Below, in pieces: positions 1-9,898 of a DNA stretch of 64,000 nt. Within the stretch, counting starts at the first letter, position 1. Each line of letters opens with the position of its first letter. This stretch comes from Siniperca chuatsi. Its lineage: Eukaryota; Chordata; Actinopteri; Centrarchiformes; Sinipercidae. The stretch is taken from assembly GCF_020085105.1 (NCBI RefSeq), contig NC_058063.1:16725262-16789261 (forward strand), given 5' to 3'. Under the pieces are notes generated by a model. That model ran no database searches. It was not told the origin of the DNA and saw only the letters and a list, made by a program, of their open reading frames with translations. The position numbers and the translations under genes are program-made.

Positions 1-1702
1 AGAGTCATGCAACTGCATTGAAAGGGACAGATTTGACAGGAGCTTCGCAGGAACACATGGTAAGAATTTGTCACATGTTGTTATATTTAATCCCCTGAAA
101 ATCTAAAGTATTTTTCTAAAACAATAGAGCTTATATAATCATGAATAAATAAGTAAAAATCTAAATAAATGTTACATTACATACAGTAAGGAACAAAACA
201 TCCTTTATTATTTATCAAAAGTTTATCAGTCAAAAACAGCTTTATCAGGACTGTGTGGGTGTGGTTTGATCAGATTTGATCAGTGGCCTGACAACATAAG
301 CCAACAATCCACGACTGTCATCACATTTTGATTCAAATGGTGATAATCCTGATTAGTAGAGGATTGTGATAACACATTTTTCCAACTGTGCACCACACAC
401 TTCAAACTAGTGAGGAAACCACAGACAAAAACACAAATATACAAATAATCTCTAATTTGAAAAAAAATTAAAAACATTTGTTGTAACTTTGGCAGAGAAT
501 TGTGTGTTCATGTATGACCCCATTATTCATAGTAATAAGCTGATTGAGATAAAAGAGGCTTTTAAAATTTGCTGTAAAGTACTGCAAACAGAATTAGGTA
601 TATTTGCACAGGCATCTGTCGAAGATAATTTTTCCTGTGTCTTCTTTACTGACCCCAAATGCATGTATATTATTTTTTCTTGTCCTTCTAGATCATAGGT
701 TGAGTATAGTATACACAGCACCTTACTTGATAGCAGTTTAACAGTCTTTGAGAACACTGCAAAATTAAATTTTACCACCCATGTCACACTCTGTGATCAC
801 TTTTTGTTTGCAGTGACCATCAACCACAAGTGGTCACTTTATTAAAATATGAGCGCTGCCCAAATGCTGAATGCAGCGTATTGACATTTTGATTTTTAGG
901 TTTTGCACTTAAAATGACATCCCGTTGCCATTTTTACTCGACACTGCAAATGAAAAAACAGTATTTGCAGTTTCATATGTAAAAAACCATGCTGTCTTAC
1001 CTGTTTAAGTGAGATTTTGGGAATTACACTTATTTGCTTTCTTGCCAAGAGTTAGATGAGACGATTGATACCACTCTCGTGTTTGTATTGATGAATATTA
1101 AGCTACAGCTAGCAGCCGATTTGCTTAGCTTAGTATAAAGACATAAAACAAGGGGAAACAGCTAGCCTGGCTCTGTCCAAAAATAACAAAATCTGCCTAC
1201 CAGCACCTCTAAAGCTCACTAAGAAATATGTTAAGTGTAAAAACAACACTTGCTGGTTTTACCGCGTCTATGTGCTGGACTGTCTCATGGCCGGGCCAAG
1301 CTAAGCTAAGCTACCCGGCTCCTGGCTGTTGCTTCATGAGAATGGTATCAGTCTTCCAAATTTCCCAAAATGTTGAACAATTCCTTTAAGTTGATGTGTC
1401 TTTTCTTATGTAATTCTGTCACAGCTGCTGTATATGGAAAGGGAGTTTACTTCGCAGTCAATGCAAGCTATTCAGCCGCATATTCCCCAGCTGATGCGTC
1501 AGGCCTGAAGCGGCTGTATGTTGCTCGTGTCCTGACCGGCCGTTACACAGTCGGTTCCTCTTCCATGAAAGCCACACCTCCTCGAGGCTCAGACCGCACT
1601 GACTGCTTCGACAGTTTGGTGGACCAACAGCAGAATCCCACCAAGTTTGTGATCTTCCACGATGACCAGGCCTACCCAGAATACCTCATCACCTTTGACT
1701 GA
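1..1702 (+). CDS. PARP14-like mono-ADP-ribosyltransferase, 3' end (last two coding exons)
   Basis: This is the C-terminal part of a PARP catalytic domain; the gene starts upstream of the window. The first exon piece is 1-59 (reading from base 2, ends CIERDRFDRSFAGTH, donor GTAAG, phase 1). The last exon is 1425-1702 after a TTCTGTCACAG acceptor and ends in TGA. The joined frame is open. The last exon has the family signatures YGKGVYFAV, LYVARVLTGRYT and YPEYLITF, which fit the PARP14/PARP10/PARP15 group that transfers single ADP-ribose units from NAD+ to proteins. By eye, the residue aligned with the catalytic Glu of PARP1 falls in NPTKFVIF and is not Glu, as expected for a mono-transferase. 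Fish carry several PARP14-like copies, often interferon-induced, so the exact paralogue is open. The intron holds a foldback repeat. Confidence 0.85.
1003..1388. repeat. Foldback dispersed element, copy 1 (in PARP intron)
   Basis: This AT-rich fish element contains the phrases CTTGCCAAGAGTTAGATGAG, GCTTAGCTTAGTATAAAGAC and AAACAGCTAGCCTGGCTCTG. Its right end (CCCAAAATGTTGAACAATTC) is roughly the inverse of its left end, and AAGCTAAGCTAAGCTACCCGGCTCCTGGCTG inverts the left-arm phrase. Related copies are at 33001-33250, 37786-37960 and 56277-56653. It has no coding capacity and no family name is claimed. Confidence 0.6.
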
Positions 1703-2308
1703 GGAAAACTGCTAAAAGTCACAGTTCAGTACCTTTTTTTTCCTGAGCTGATTTTAAGCAGTGTTAATTTCTCAGCAACACAGAAACACTTTATAGTATA
1801 ACAAAAACAACTAGATGTGGTGACAAATAAGACATGATATCATCTTAGCTGAACAAGCACAGCACTGCAACAGATTATGAAGAAGGCATGTAGTAAATTA
1901 GAACATTCACTAACTGTATTGAACAGCCTTTTATTGAAAGCCAAAGCTGTACCACAAAGAGACTCCTTGAAATTTTCCTTTTCCTTTTTGGAAATCCTTT
2001 TTTTCTGACTTGCACAAGTCTGCTGATATAAAACCTGAAATTATATTTGCTATCTTCTGAAGCTGAAAGCTACATGCAATACGGTAAAATGTTATGTTAG
2101 CATAATGCCACTCCTATTATTATAACTTTAATTTGGCAAAGATTGTTCTTTAAGGGTTATTTTCATATGTTATCTTATTGATAGTAGTATTTTACACAGA
2201 ACTATATTTTGTTTAAAAATCATTTTGATGTTTGATGTCATGTATGAAGGCCATGATAGCAAGATATTTTCAATTCCAATTAGTTTATGTATTTAGCAGT
2301 GTGATTTC

Positions 2309-2352
2309 AGAATCAGAATCTGAAATACTTTATTGATCCCTGAGGGGAAACT
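2309..2352. repeat. Dispersed repeat tail of the TTTATTGATCCC type
   Basis: The core CAGAATCTGAAATACTTTATTGATCCC plus GAGGGGAAACT is nearly the same as 8831-8895, which has CAGAATCAGAAATACTTTATTGATCCC. The unit is frequent in fish genomes, probably the end of a retroelement. The family is not named here. Confidence 0.6.
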
Positions 2353-2739
2353 TTCAGTAATAGTGTACATATATTAATGTCTCTTTTTTGCACATTATTC
2401 ATCCAGTTATCTTAGTGTGAAATGCTAACAGATTCTGTATTATGTAAAATATGACGTACTGTATATAGCTGACGCACACATTTTAACAATGCATGCAAAA
2501 GTAGAATAAGCCTTAATTCCTTTATTCTTATTAACATTAAACAGCCCGGGGTGAACCCATCTGAGCCATGGTAATTGATTTATTGAAAGTGCTCACACTT
2601 TATTTGGGAAGTACAATTTTGATTTTAGACTTCCCTGAGTGAATACATTGCTACAAAAGTCTGCTTTAAGTGAGTTTCTTTGACTAAGAATTTCTTTGAC
2701 TGTACAATGACAATTTTGGAACAAAATTATAGGGACCCT

Positions 2740-3010
2740 TAAATCAGAATCAGAATCCAAATCAGCTTTATTGGCCAAGTATGTGTACACATTAAGGCAT
2801 TTGACTCTCAATGTAGGTCTACTCACACACAGTTCCAAGAATAATTTACAGGGAGATAGAAATAGACATGAATACAAAAACAAGGACAACAATACTGAAC
2901 AAAAATAAGTAAAGATAAACAGAGAACTATTATGCACATACAAGTACAGCAGATGAAAAAAATAGGTGTATACATGTATATAAATATATACAGTATAAAA
3001 AGCAACAATG
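2740..3010. repeat. Dispersed repeat of the CAGCTTTATTGGCCAAGTATG type
   Basis: It starts with tandem AATCAG units, like 2309 and 8831, but continues with CTTTATTGGCCAAGTATGTG and a long A-rich stretch with TATATAAATATATACAG. The head is shared with the TTTATTGATCCC class and the body differs. It matches a unit common in teleosts. Confidence 0.5.
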
Positions 3011-3170
3011 ACAACATACAATGTCTATATACAAGTCAAGTGTTTCTGTAAAGGTGCCACCACAACTTTGGTGTAAACTCATAACAGAAAAATTCAGCTC
3101 AGGATAGGTGGTTTCCATAGCAAACTATAGCTATGCAAAACCATTGTTTAATATCATATATTTTATTACC

Positions 3171-3540
3171 TTGATCCACTGTGCTTAGTTCAGTCACCAT
3201 GCTGTCAAGTGCAGACAGCTTCTTCTCACTGGCCTCCAGCTTTTTGTTTGCAAGCCTTTCTTCCAGGTGGGTTGCTGTTGAGTTTGTTGTCAAAATGGCT
3301 GCCGATTCTAGCCCTCGGTTGACATTCTGGACAGCATCCTCCTCTATCGAGGTGTCTGCCAGGTCTTGATGTGTCAGCTCAGTGATCTGGGTCTGATTGC
3401 CCTCAGCTGTAGCCTGGCATTCAGATTGACCAGCAAACACACTACAAGTCCAGGTTAATGATTGTTTGTGTTTCAAGGAAGCAATGCATAAATCAGCTAC
3501 ATCAAACATATCAGATGAGCGCATAAACTTCATTTCCACA
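3171..3540 (-). pseudogene. Orphan coding-like exon, possibly a C1q-like N-terminal exon
   Basis: An open minus-strand frame ends at a good donor (GATCAAG then GTAATA, intron phase 1). Its last part, HLEERLANKKLEASEKKLS, is heptad-rich and resembles the short coiled coil that precedes the globular domain in fish C1q-like proteins. The C1q-like gene at 20991 has LEARLNATEDELTRQKAEV in the same place. No gC1q exon was found downstream on this strand, and no clear start codon or signal peptide was found upstream. It may be a relic or part of a gene I failed to complete. The identification is an inference from pattern only. Confidence 0.3.
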
Positions 3541-3689
3541 TGGTGTCTTGACAGTTGTTTGTTGTTCAGGATTTTTTTATTGAATTACTACTTAACCATC
3601 AATCAAGATCAAATCCAGGTTTCCATCCAAATGTAAGGCAAATTTTAACTGAATTTTAACTGAATTTACAGAAAATCAGCAAATGAATG

Positions 3690-4467
3690 CGTTTCCATCC
3701 ACTACCATTATGAAACATGCTTCCTATGGGTGATGTAATCTTCAGACATTGTTATGCGGATGACATGCAGTTGTACCTCCCTGTCAAGCCCACTGACCTT
3801 AGTACGCCGAGTTCTCTGCAGGACTGCCTGTCTGACATAAAAAATTGGATGTCAATAAATTTTCTTCAGCTCAAATAAAACTGACATCCTTGTTATTGGG
3901 CCCCAAGACATCACTAAACAAATAGTTTGATAGCAATTTATGTTTTGAGCAACATATCACTAAGCTTGTCCAATCATGTTTTTATCACCTCAGAAACATT
4001 GCAAAAATACGATCTATTTTAAATCTTAGTGATGCAGAAACTGTTGTACATGCTTTTATCTCCTCATGCCTTGATTATTATAACAGCCTGTTCACTTGTC
4101 TTAAACAAAAAACTTTGACACGACTGCAGACTGTACAAAACTCAGCTGCCAGGCTGTTAGCCAGGACCAAGAAGTACGACCACATAACACCTGTTTTAGC
4201 TTCTTTACATTGGCTCCCTGTTGGTTTTAGGATTGATTTTAAGATCTTATTGATTACTTTTAAGGCTCTTCATGGCCTGGCCCCAGATTATATTTTAGAC
4301 CTTGTAATCCCTTATGAACCTTCAGGTAGTTTGAGATCTTCGGGCAGAGGTCTCCTGTCTGTTCCTGAATCCAGGATGAAAACTAAGGGGGACAGAGCTT
4401 TTGCTATCAGGGCACCGAGGCTCTGGAACAACATGCCCGAAGAAATTAGGTTGTCTGAGTCAGTGGC
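3690..4467 (+). mobile_element. LINE retrotransposon, 5'-truncated and decayed 3' end of the reverse transcriptase ORF
   Basis: A reverse-transcriptase catalytic motif is read as HCYADDMQLYLP (YADD codons at 3753-3764), followed by SSLQDCLSDIKNWMS. The reading frame is then broken by stops and shifts. From 4115 it resumes with the typical C-terminal region of fish non-LTR elements (LQTVQNSAARLLAR, ITPVLASLHWLPV, FKALHGLAPDYI, RAPRLWNNMPEEIRL). The frame continues to about 4465, where it stops matching the usual element end and runs into a kelch-gene-like sequence. The element is dead. The clade (L2/CR1-like or a relative) was not determined. Confidence 0.85.
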
Positions 4468-4568
4468 ATGGAGTATACAAGGTCTTCCCTGGCCATGAAG
4501 TGGGAAGAGTGATGGAGGATGGAGAAAGATGGGAAAGTAATGAAGAAGGGATGGAACAAGACAACTAA
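4468..4568 (+). pseudogene. Relic of the start of klhl33 exon 1
   Basis: From an ATG at 4468 this segment parallels the start of the klhl33-like gene at 5685. Both read ATGGAGT-TAC-AGG, then CCTG-C-ATG, then TGGGAAGAG-GATGGAG, and later GAAGAAGG and GGGAT-GAACA-GACAAC. Translated, it gives MEYTRSSLAMKWEE and then a stop (TGA), where the intact gene has CGA (Arg). Similarity fades after about 4566. It abuts the LINE 3' region directly. Confidence 0.65.
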
Positions 4569-4869
4569 GTCAAAAATGACTCTTTTGTTATAAAATATCA
4601 GATCCTTGTTTTGTTTTTTGTTTGTTTTTATTTTCTTTTAATTTTTCATGTTAAAGAATAAAATATAGTCTAGAATAAGATCAACATAGTTAATTTATCG
4701 CTCCGAATTGTGCATCTGACATTTGTCTTGAAACATGTCACACAAAAGCCCACATTCATTCTTTTTAGTTGTGGTTTACGGATATAAAAAGTATTGTGGA
4801 AAAGCATTTTATTAGTAATAATAATTAACAGAAACTACAGCATAAACATTATGTTATTGTAAATAAACT

Positions 4870-5231
4870 TAAAGCTAGGGTAGGTAATGTATTTCAGAAG
4901 CATTGTCTTGTTGAAATTCTCTTTACATCCTGACAGCAATCAATAAATCAAATGCTCTGGGGGAAAAAATGAAAAAAATCTGGTATCTGTGGCTGTTGCA
5001 GACCTGTAATAAGCCCAGCCAATCATTTCATTTAGCCCGAATGAAATGATTGGCTGGCCTACCTGCCTGTCTACCTACCTACCTGCGCACACTCTGCCTA
5101 TGCACTCATTGTGCATGAAAATGTGTTTTGGGGGAGTGGGTTTGGAAGGAGGCCTCAAAGGAGGGGGTCGGATACTTTCAAAACCTAGCTGTCTCTTGCT
5201 AGTTTCTCCAGCGTTACATACCCTAGCTTTA
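4870..5231. mobile_element. Non-autonomous DNA transposon (MITE) with terminal inverted repeats
   Basis: The left end AAAGCTAGGGTAGGTAATG (4871-4889) is matched in inverse by CGTTACATACCCTAGCTTT (5212-5230). The element is about 360 bp and has no coding capacity. Near its middle lies a perfect 16 bp inverted repeat, 5017-5032 against 5040-5055, with a 7-base loop. An open frame over its right half is uninformative. Confidence 0.6.
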
Positions 5232-5684
5232 TGCCCATTACCTTCTGGCTCCTTGAAAGTTGTTTGTTGTTCAGGACTTGTTATTTCACCACTATTTAAA
5301 TCAAGATAAAAGTTAAGCTAGGTCCAGAGTGGGTAAATATTTTTACCTGTTCTTTAATGATCCTCCGATAAAGTCTAACTCAAACATTGAAGTTCTTCTC
5401 CATTTCCTTCCTTGATGAACTTTACAATGAAGTGCGTGCCAATATTTAGTTGAAACTTAATCTCTCTGACCCAGTAGCTATGAATAGCTGCTTGTTTATG
5501 TAGCAAGGAAAGTTGAGTCTGAGAGATAGGGGATTTCAGGGGGAGAGAAAGGTTTGTGAAGACAGCGAAAAGTAAATATGAGAAAGAGTGTTAGGTTTTG
5601 CTGGATTTCATCAGTAATTATAAATACTACAGAAAGACCACTGTAGGTAGTAGTTCAAAGACAAAGTTAGGCCTAGCCACTGAC

Positions 5685-8600
5685 ATGGAGTTTACCAGGC
5701 GTTACCTGCCAATGGAATGGGAAGAGCGATGGAGAAGAGAGAAGGAGAGGCGGAAAAGAGTGATTGAAGAAGGTGGAGAAGGGATAGAACAGGACAACCG
5801 CGAGCTGAGGAGGATTGTGGCTTACAATGACTCCAGGATGGGGCTGACGAGTGCAAGGGGTAAGAAAGAGTGGTTAGAGGTCAGGATGAGCGGTACTAGT
5901 CAGGAGGAAATTGGGGAGGAGGCATTTGGGGATGATGGTGAAAATGTCCACACATACCACAGTGAAACATATACTAAAGAGGTATTCATGGCTCTGAAGG
6001 AATTCTGGGATTCATCTCTTCTCACAGACCTGACTCTGACCACTGATAATGAGAACAGCTTTCATGTACACTCCGCTATTCTTGCTGCTGTAAGCTCCAT
6101 CATCCAAAAGAGACTGAGGGATGAAAGTGGAGAACGATCTGACAATGATAAGGATGTAGAAGTCCAAAGGAGGTCATTGTCTCTGGGTCCTGAGGTTGAT
6201 CACAATGGATTACAGGCAGTTGTGGAGTTTGCCTACACTGGAGCTGTATTGTCTTTGAACAAAGACAGCATGGCCCAGATTAAGGCTGCAGCTCAAGCAC
6301 TGGGGGTCCCTAGAATACTGGATCTCTGCAACAAAGAGGAGAGGATGAAGGAAGGTGGAAGTCCTAAGAAGGAAGAGCAAAAGATCCCTGCTCTAGAACA
6401 GATGAAGATTACTCTTCAGTCCATTAAACAGTTGTGGGCAGAGAGAGTGGGCTGTGATGTGATTTTGGATGTGGACGGGGCTTTATTCCATGGTTAGTAG
6501 ACATTATGTCATTCTCATGACTGCAATCTTTAGGCATCTTGTGATGATTATTTGATAGTGGTCAAAGTTTGAACTCTTCTTTTGTCTCCAGTCCACAGAG
6601 TTATCCTGGCGGCAAGCAGTGATTATTTCCGTGGCATGTTCACCTGTGGGATGAGGGAATCCCATCAGACCTGTGTTGCCCTTCCCTTCCTGTTATCTTC
6701 TGAGTTAGAGGCTCTAATTAGCTGCTCATACAGTGGAACCCTTCAACTTAGCTGGGACTGTGTCTTCGAGATCACCTGCATGGCCCTCCAGCTTCAGTTC
6801 CAGCCTGCCCTTTCGCTTTGCCTCAACTTCATGCGACAGGAAATGGAGGCAAGCTCCTGCCTGGACGTGGCGTCTTTTGCTGAAGCCTATGGGATGTCAG
6901 AGCTCCTTGAGGAAGCCAATGACTTTGTACTGAGGAACTTCTGGGAGGTGTCAGCCACGGAAAAGTTTCAGGACCTACCAGCAGAGAAGCTTTTAGACAT
7001 CCTCCGCTGTGATGGTCTGTGCGTGCCCTCAGAGTTGGCTGTATTTCGAGCTGTAATCTCCTGGGTTGAGGCTGATCCTGACGAGAGATTGGGCCAGGCT
7101 GGCCTACTGTTGACCGGAGTCCGCTTCCCCCTCATGACTTTTCGAGAATTCAGGGAGGTCAGGGCCATTAACCTGCGCATGGAGTGCTTTGGAAACAAGG
7201 AGGTGGAACTCTATGGTTCAGCACTCAAGGAATTTGGTTTCAGCCTTCCAAAAACCCAGGATCAGTGCCGGGTCCGGCGTCCTAAAGATGCTCTGGTTCT
7301 TGTCGGGGGAGACCAGCTGAACCCAGATGTGGGTCAGCGCATACCAAGCAGGGAACTGTGGTTTGCAAACTCCCTACGCAGTGGTACAGGGTTGGTGAAA
7401 GAGATGGAGTGGAGGAGGCTGGGTAAGATGCCAGACAAGCCAAAGTTCAGGCATGGAGTAGTAGCAATGGTGGGAAGGTTGTATGTGGTTGGAGGATGTT
7501 ACTTCTACACCAAGGATGACATGATGAAATCTGCCTACAGGTAAAAAGAGACAGTCGGTGCACAAATATCCTCTTCTCACTTTCACTAATCCAGATTGTC
7601 ACACAGATGCACAACTGTGGTCTCACCTTTTCCATCATTACCTTTTCCTTCATCGCACACATGTTAGTTATGACCCTGTGCAGGACAGCTGGAAGAGGTT
7701 GGCTGACATGCAAGAGTTTAGAAGTAACTTCTCAGTGGTGGTACATGAGGAGCGTCTTTATGCCATTGGTGGAGATAAGGAGATCAACACCAACGTAGAC
7801 AGTGTCGAGATGTACAACCCAGACACTGACACCTGGAGGTAAGATTTATGATGTTACACTTGAAGCAGACTACTCTGCACAGTATCTATTCTTCAAAGCA
7901 TATCTGGGTAAGATGTATCGAAGCGTTTAAGCATGCCCAAAATCACATGTATCAGGGATGTGTCATGCTGGTTTTGAATAGGAGACATGCTTGTCAGTCT
8001 GCCACAAAAAAAGAGCCATATACTATTTAAAAGTGGTCGATGTTGATAATATAACATTGAACAAAATATTAAGGATGAAAGCTGTGAATTCATTTATATT
8101 TTGACCTTCTCTCCTTCAATATAAATGCAATACCAAGGGTTGGCCATCAGACATCACCATTTTGAATATATCAAGCACTTCAAAAGAGCACAGTTGCTTC
8201 AAAATGATTCAATGCTATGGAAACCTCTGTTTCTTCCATCACTAGGTAAAATAGTAAATTCCAAAAACTGTTGAATGTTGACATTACATTGACATACCAG
8301 AAATGTCTAATGTCTGGCTTTATAATGAGAACTGTAAAACCTCTGTAATCACATTTTTCTAATTCGCTGAAGAATACAACAAAAATATACAAGCAACCCC
8401 CTAACAGTGTATTTCTGCACCCCTAATTCTAGCACAGGAAACACTGTTAAAGTTATTATCATGTTTAAAAATAACTTGTAGTGAGGACAATCTAAGTATT
8501 AGATGCTCGTTGAAGACTGGAAGCTCCATCACAAGATTTTACTTTAACCAAATGTTCTGCTTATAGAGATAGATATTTTTAAAAAGCCTAAATAAAACCA

Positions 8601-9701
8601 CTACTGTCTTTAAAGGTGATATTGGCATTTGATCCAGATTTGGCATGGAAGCGTCTGAGTAAAATGAGACCAAACAGACATCTGGTGAATTTTATGCTTT
8701 GTTACAGTTAGTTTCTGCTCCTCACCCAGCTGTGAAGTTGTCACTATAGAGTGTATGTTGTTCAACATATACTGGGATTAGAAGCAGCTGATGAATGTCA
8801 TTTCTCCCACAACAGAACATTTATGGTTGAAATCAGAATCAGAATCAGAAATACTTTATTGATCCCCGAAGGGAAACTCTTTGTTACAGCAGCTCACCTT
8901 TACGTCAGTGCACACAGGAAAGTACTAGCAAAATATATAATATAATAGACTATAATAAATGATGGGATATAACAAATTATATGTGACAGCATTCTCATTC
9001 TACTTATACATTTTTGTCATACGGTTTAATGGTAAATTATACAGTAGAATGACCAAGACAGATGTTGAAATCCATAGCTTCCAAGCTGCCCATCATGTCT
9101 AATTTGGATATAGATGCTAAATTGATTTGTTTTCCCCTCCACTACATTCCTGTCTGATGTCACTTGTTTAATTTTTCTCAGCTTTGTCCAGCCCCTGGAC
9201 CAGGCTCTGAGTGGTCATGCTGTCACTGTCATAGATGGAGGAATATTCATCTCTGGAGGTTTCAACTGTAAGTATGTGTGTCTGGTTTCCATGTTCCTGT
9301 ACCACCCAGAGAGAGGAACCACCTACCTTGCAGATATGACCCATGACCGGGCCCAGCATTGCATGGAGCCCCTGCGAGGCCATCTTTACGTTGCAGGTGG
9401 TGTGTGTAACCTGAGGAAGTTTTACACTGACCAACAAGCCTGTGAGGTGTATGATCCTGTGGCCGATTCGTGGACTGCTTTTGCATCACTGCCTGTGCCC
9501 CATGTGGGTGCAGCCTCAGCTGTCCTGGAGGGGAAGATCTATGTACTGGGAGGATACTGCCAGGACGATTACAGCGAGTCTGGACTGGTCCACCGGTTCA
9601 ATCCCAGCACACAGCGATGGGAGAGCATGGGCAAACTACCCGGGGCTGTTACTGACATACGGGCCTGTCTGCTCCGATTGCCCCAACACTTTAGATTTTA
9701 G
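5685..9701 (+). CDS. klhl33: Kelch-like protein 33-type protein, copy 1 (two BTB, BACK, kelch repeats)
   Basis: Four coding exons close exactly: 5685-6492, 6592-7540, 7668-7838 and 9182-9701, giving 815 aa. All introns are GT-AG, with phases 1, 2 and 2. I chose the ATG at 5685 because the frame before it lacks an ATG and the relic at 4468 begins at the same point. In order: a basic/acidic N-terminus (1-95), a first BTB (about 101-216, SLLTDLTL and HSAILAAVSSIIQKRL), a second BTB spanning the exon 1-2 junction (about 250-350, VGCDVIL and HRVILAASSDYFRGMF), BACK (about 352-455) and kelch repeats to the end (LYVVGG, LYAIGGDKE, LYVAGG, IYVLGGYCQ). BTB-BACK-kelch proteins usually link substrates to cullin-3 ubiquitin ligases; that role is inferred. 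KLHL33 is preferred for the BTB duplication and the nearby hnrnpc. A poly(A) signal lies at 9893-9898. Confidence 0.8.
8831..8895. repeat. Dispersed repeat tail in klhl33 copy 1 intron 3
   Basis: Tandem AATCAG units are followed by AAATACTTTATTGATCCC, CGAAGGGAAACT and a TTTGTTACAGCAGCTC end. It is the better preserved sister of 2309-2352. The intron around it (7839-9181) shows no other feature. Confidence 0.65.
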
Positions 9702-9892
9702 TAACTAGCTGGTCAAGATAAGTTTTATAAACTGACACACATTTTTGATGTGATCTATTCCCAAAATTCATTGTATTATTAGCAAATGTGGTTCAGCTAA
9801 AAGTCTGTTATATTATCAGAGATGTAGTATAAATTATAGAAATAAGTCCAGAATGACTCTGCTGTAAATGCCAGGTATTTTTTGTCTCTATA

Positions 9893-9898
9893 AATAAA
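9893..9898 (+). terminator. Poly(A) signal of klhl33 copy 1
   Basis: AATAAA lies 192 bases after the stop codon, in an A/T-rich 3' UTR. It is the first canonical hexamer downstream. Confidence 0.5.

Larger units (their letters stand above)
1703..3170. other. Gene-free stretch: PARP 3' UTR and dispersed repeat tails
   Basis: The stretch starts with the likely 3' UTR of the PARP gene; no clear AATAAA is seen close to the stop. Two repeat tails follow. At 2309-2352 lies a unit with the core AAATACTTTATTGATCCC and a GAGGGGAAACT end. At 2740-3010 lies a unit starting AATCAGAATCAGAATCC with the core CAGCTTTATTGGCCAAGTA and an A-rich tail. Open frames on the minus strand here run through repeat DNA and show no protein signature. 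Confidence 0.5.
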
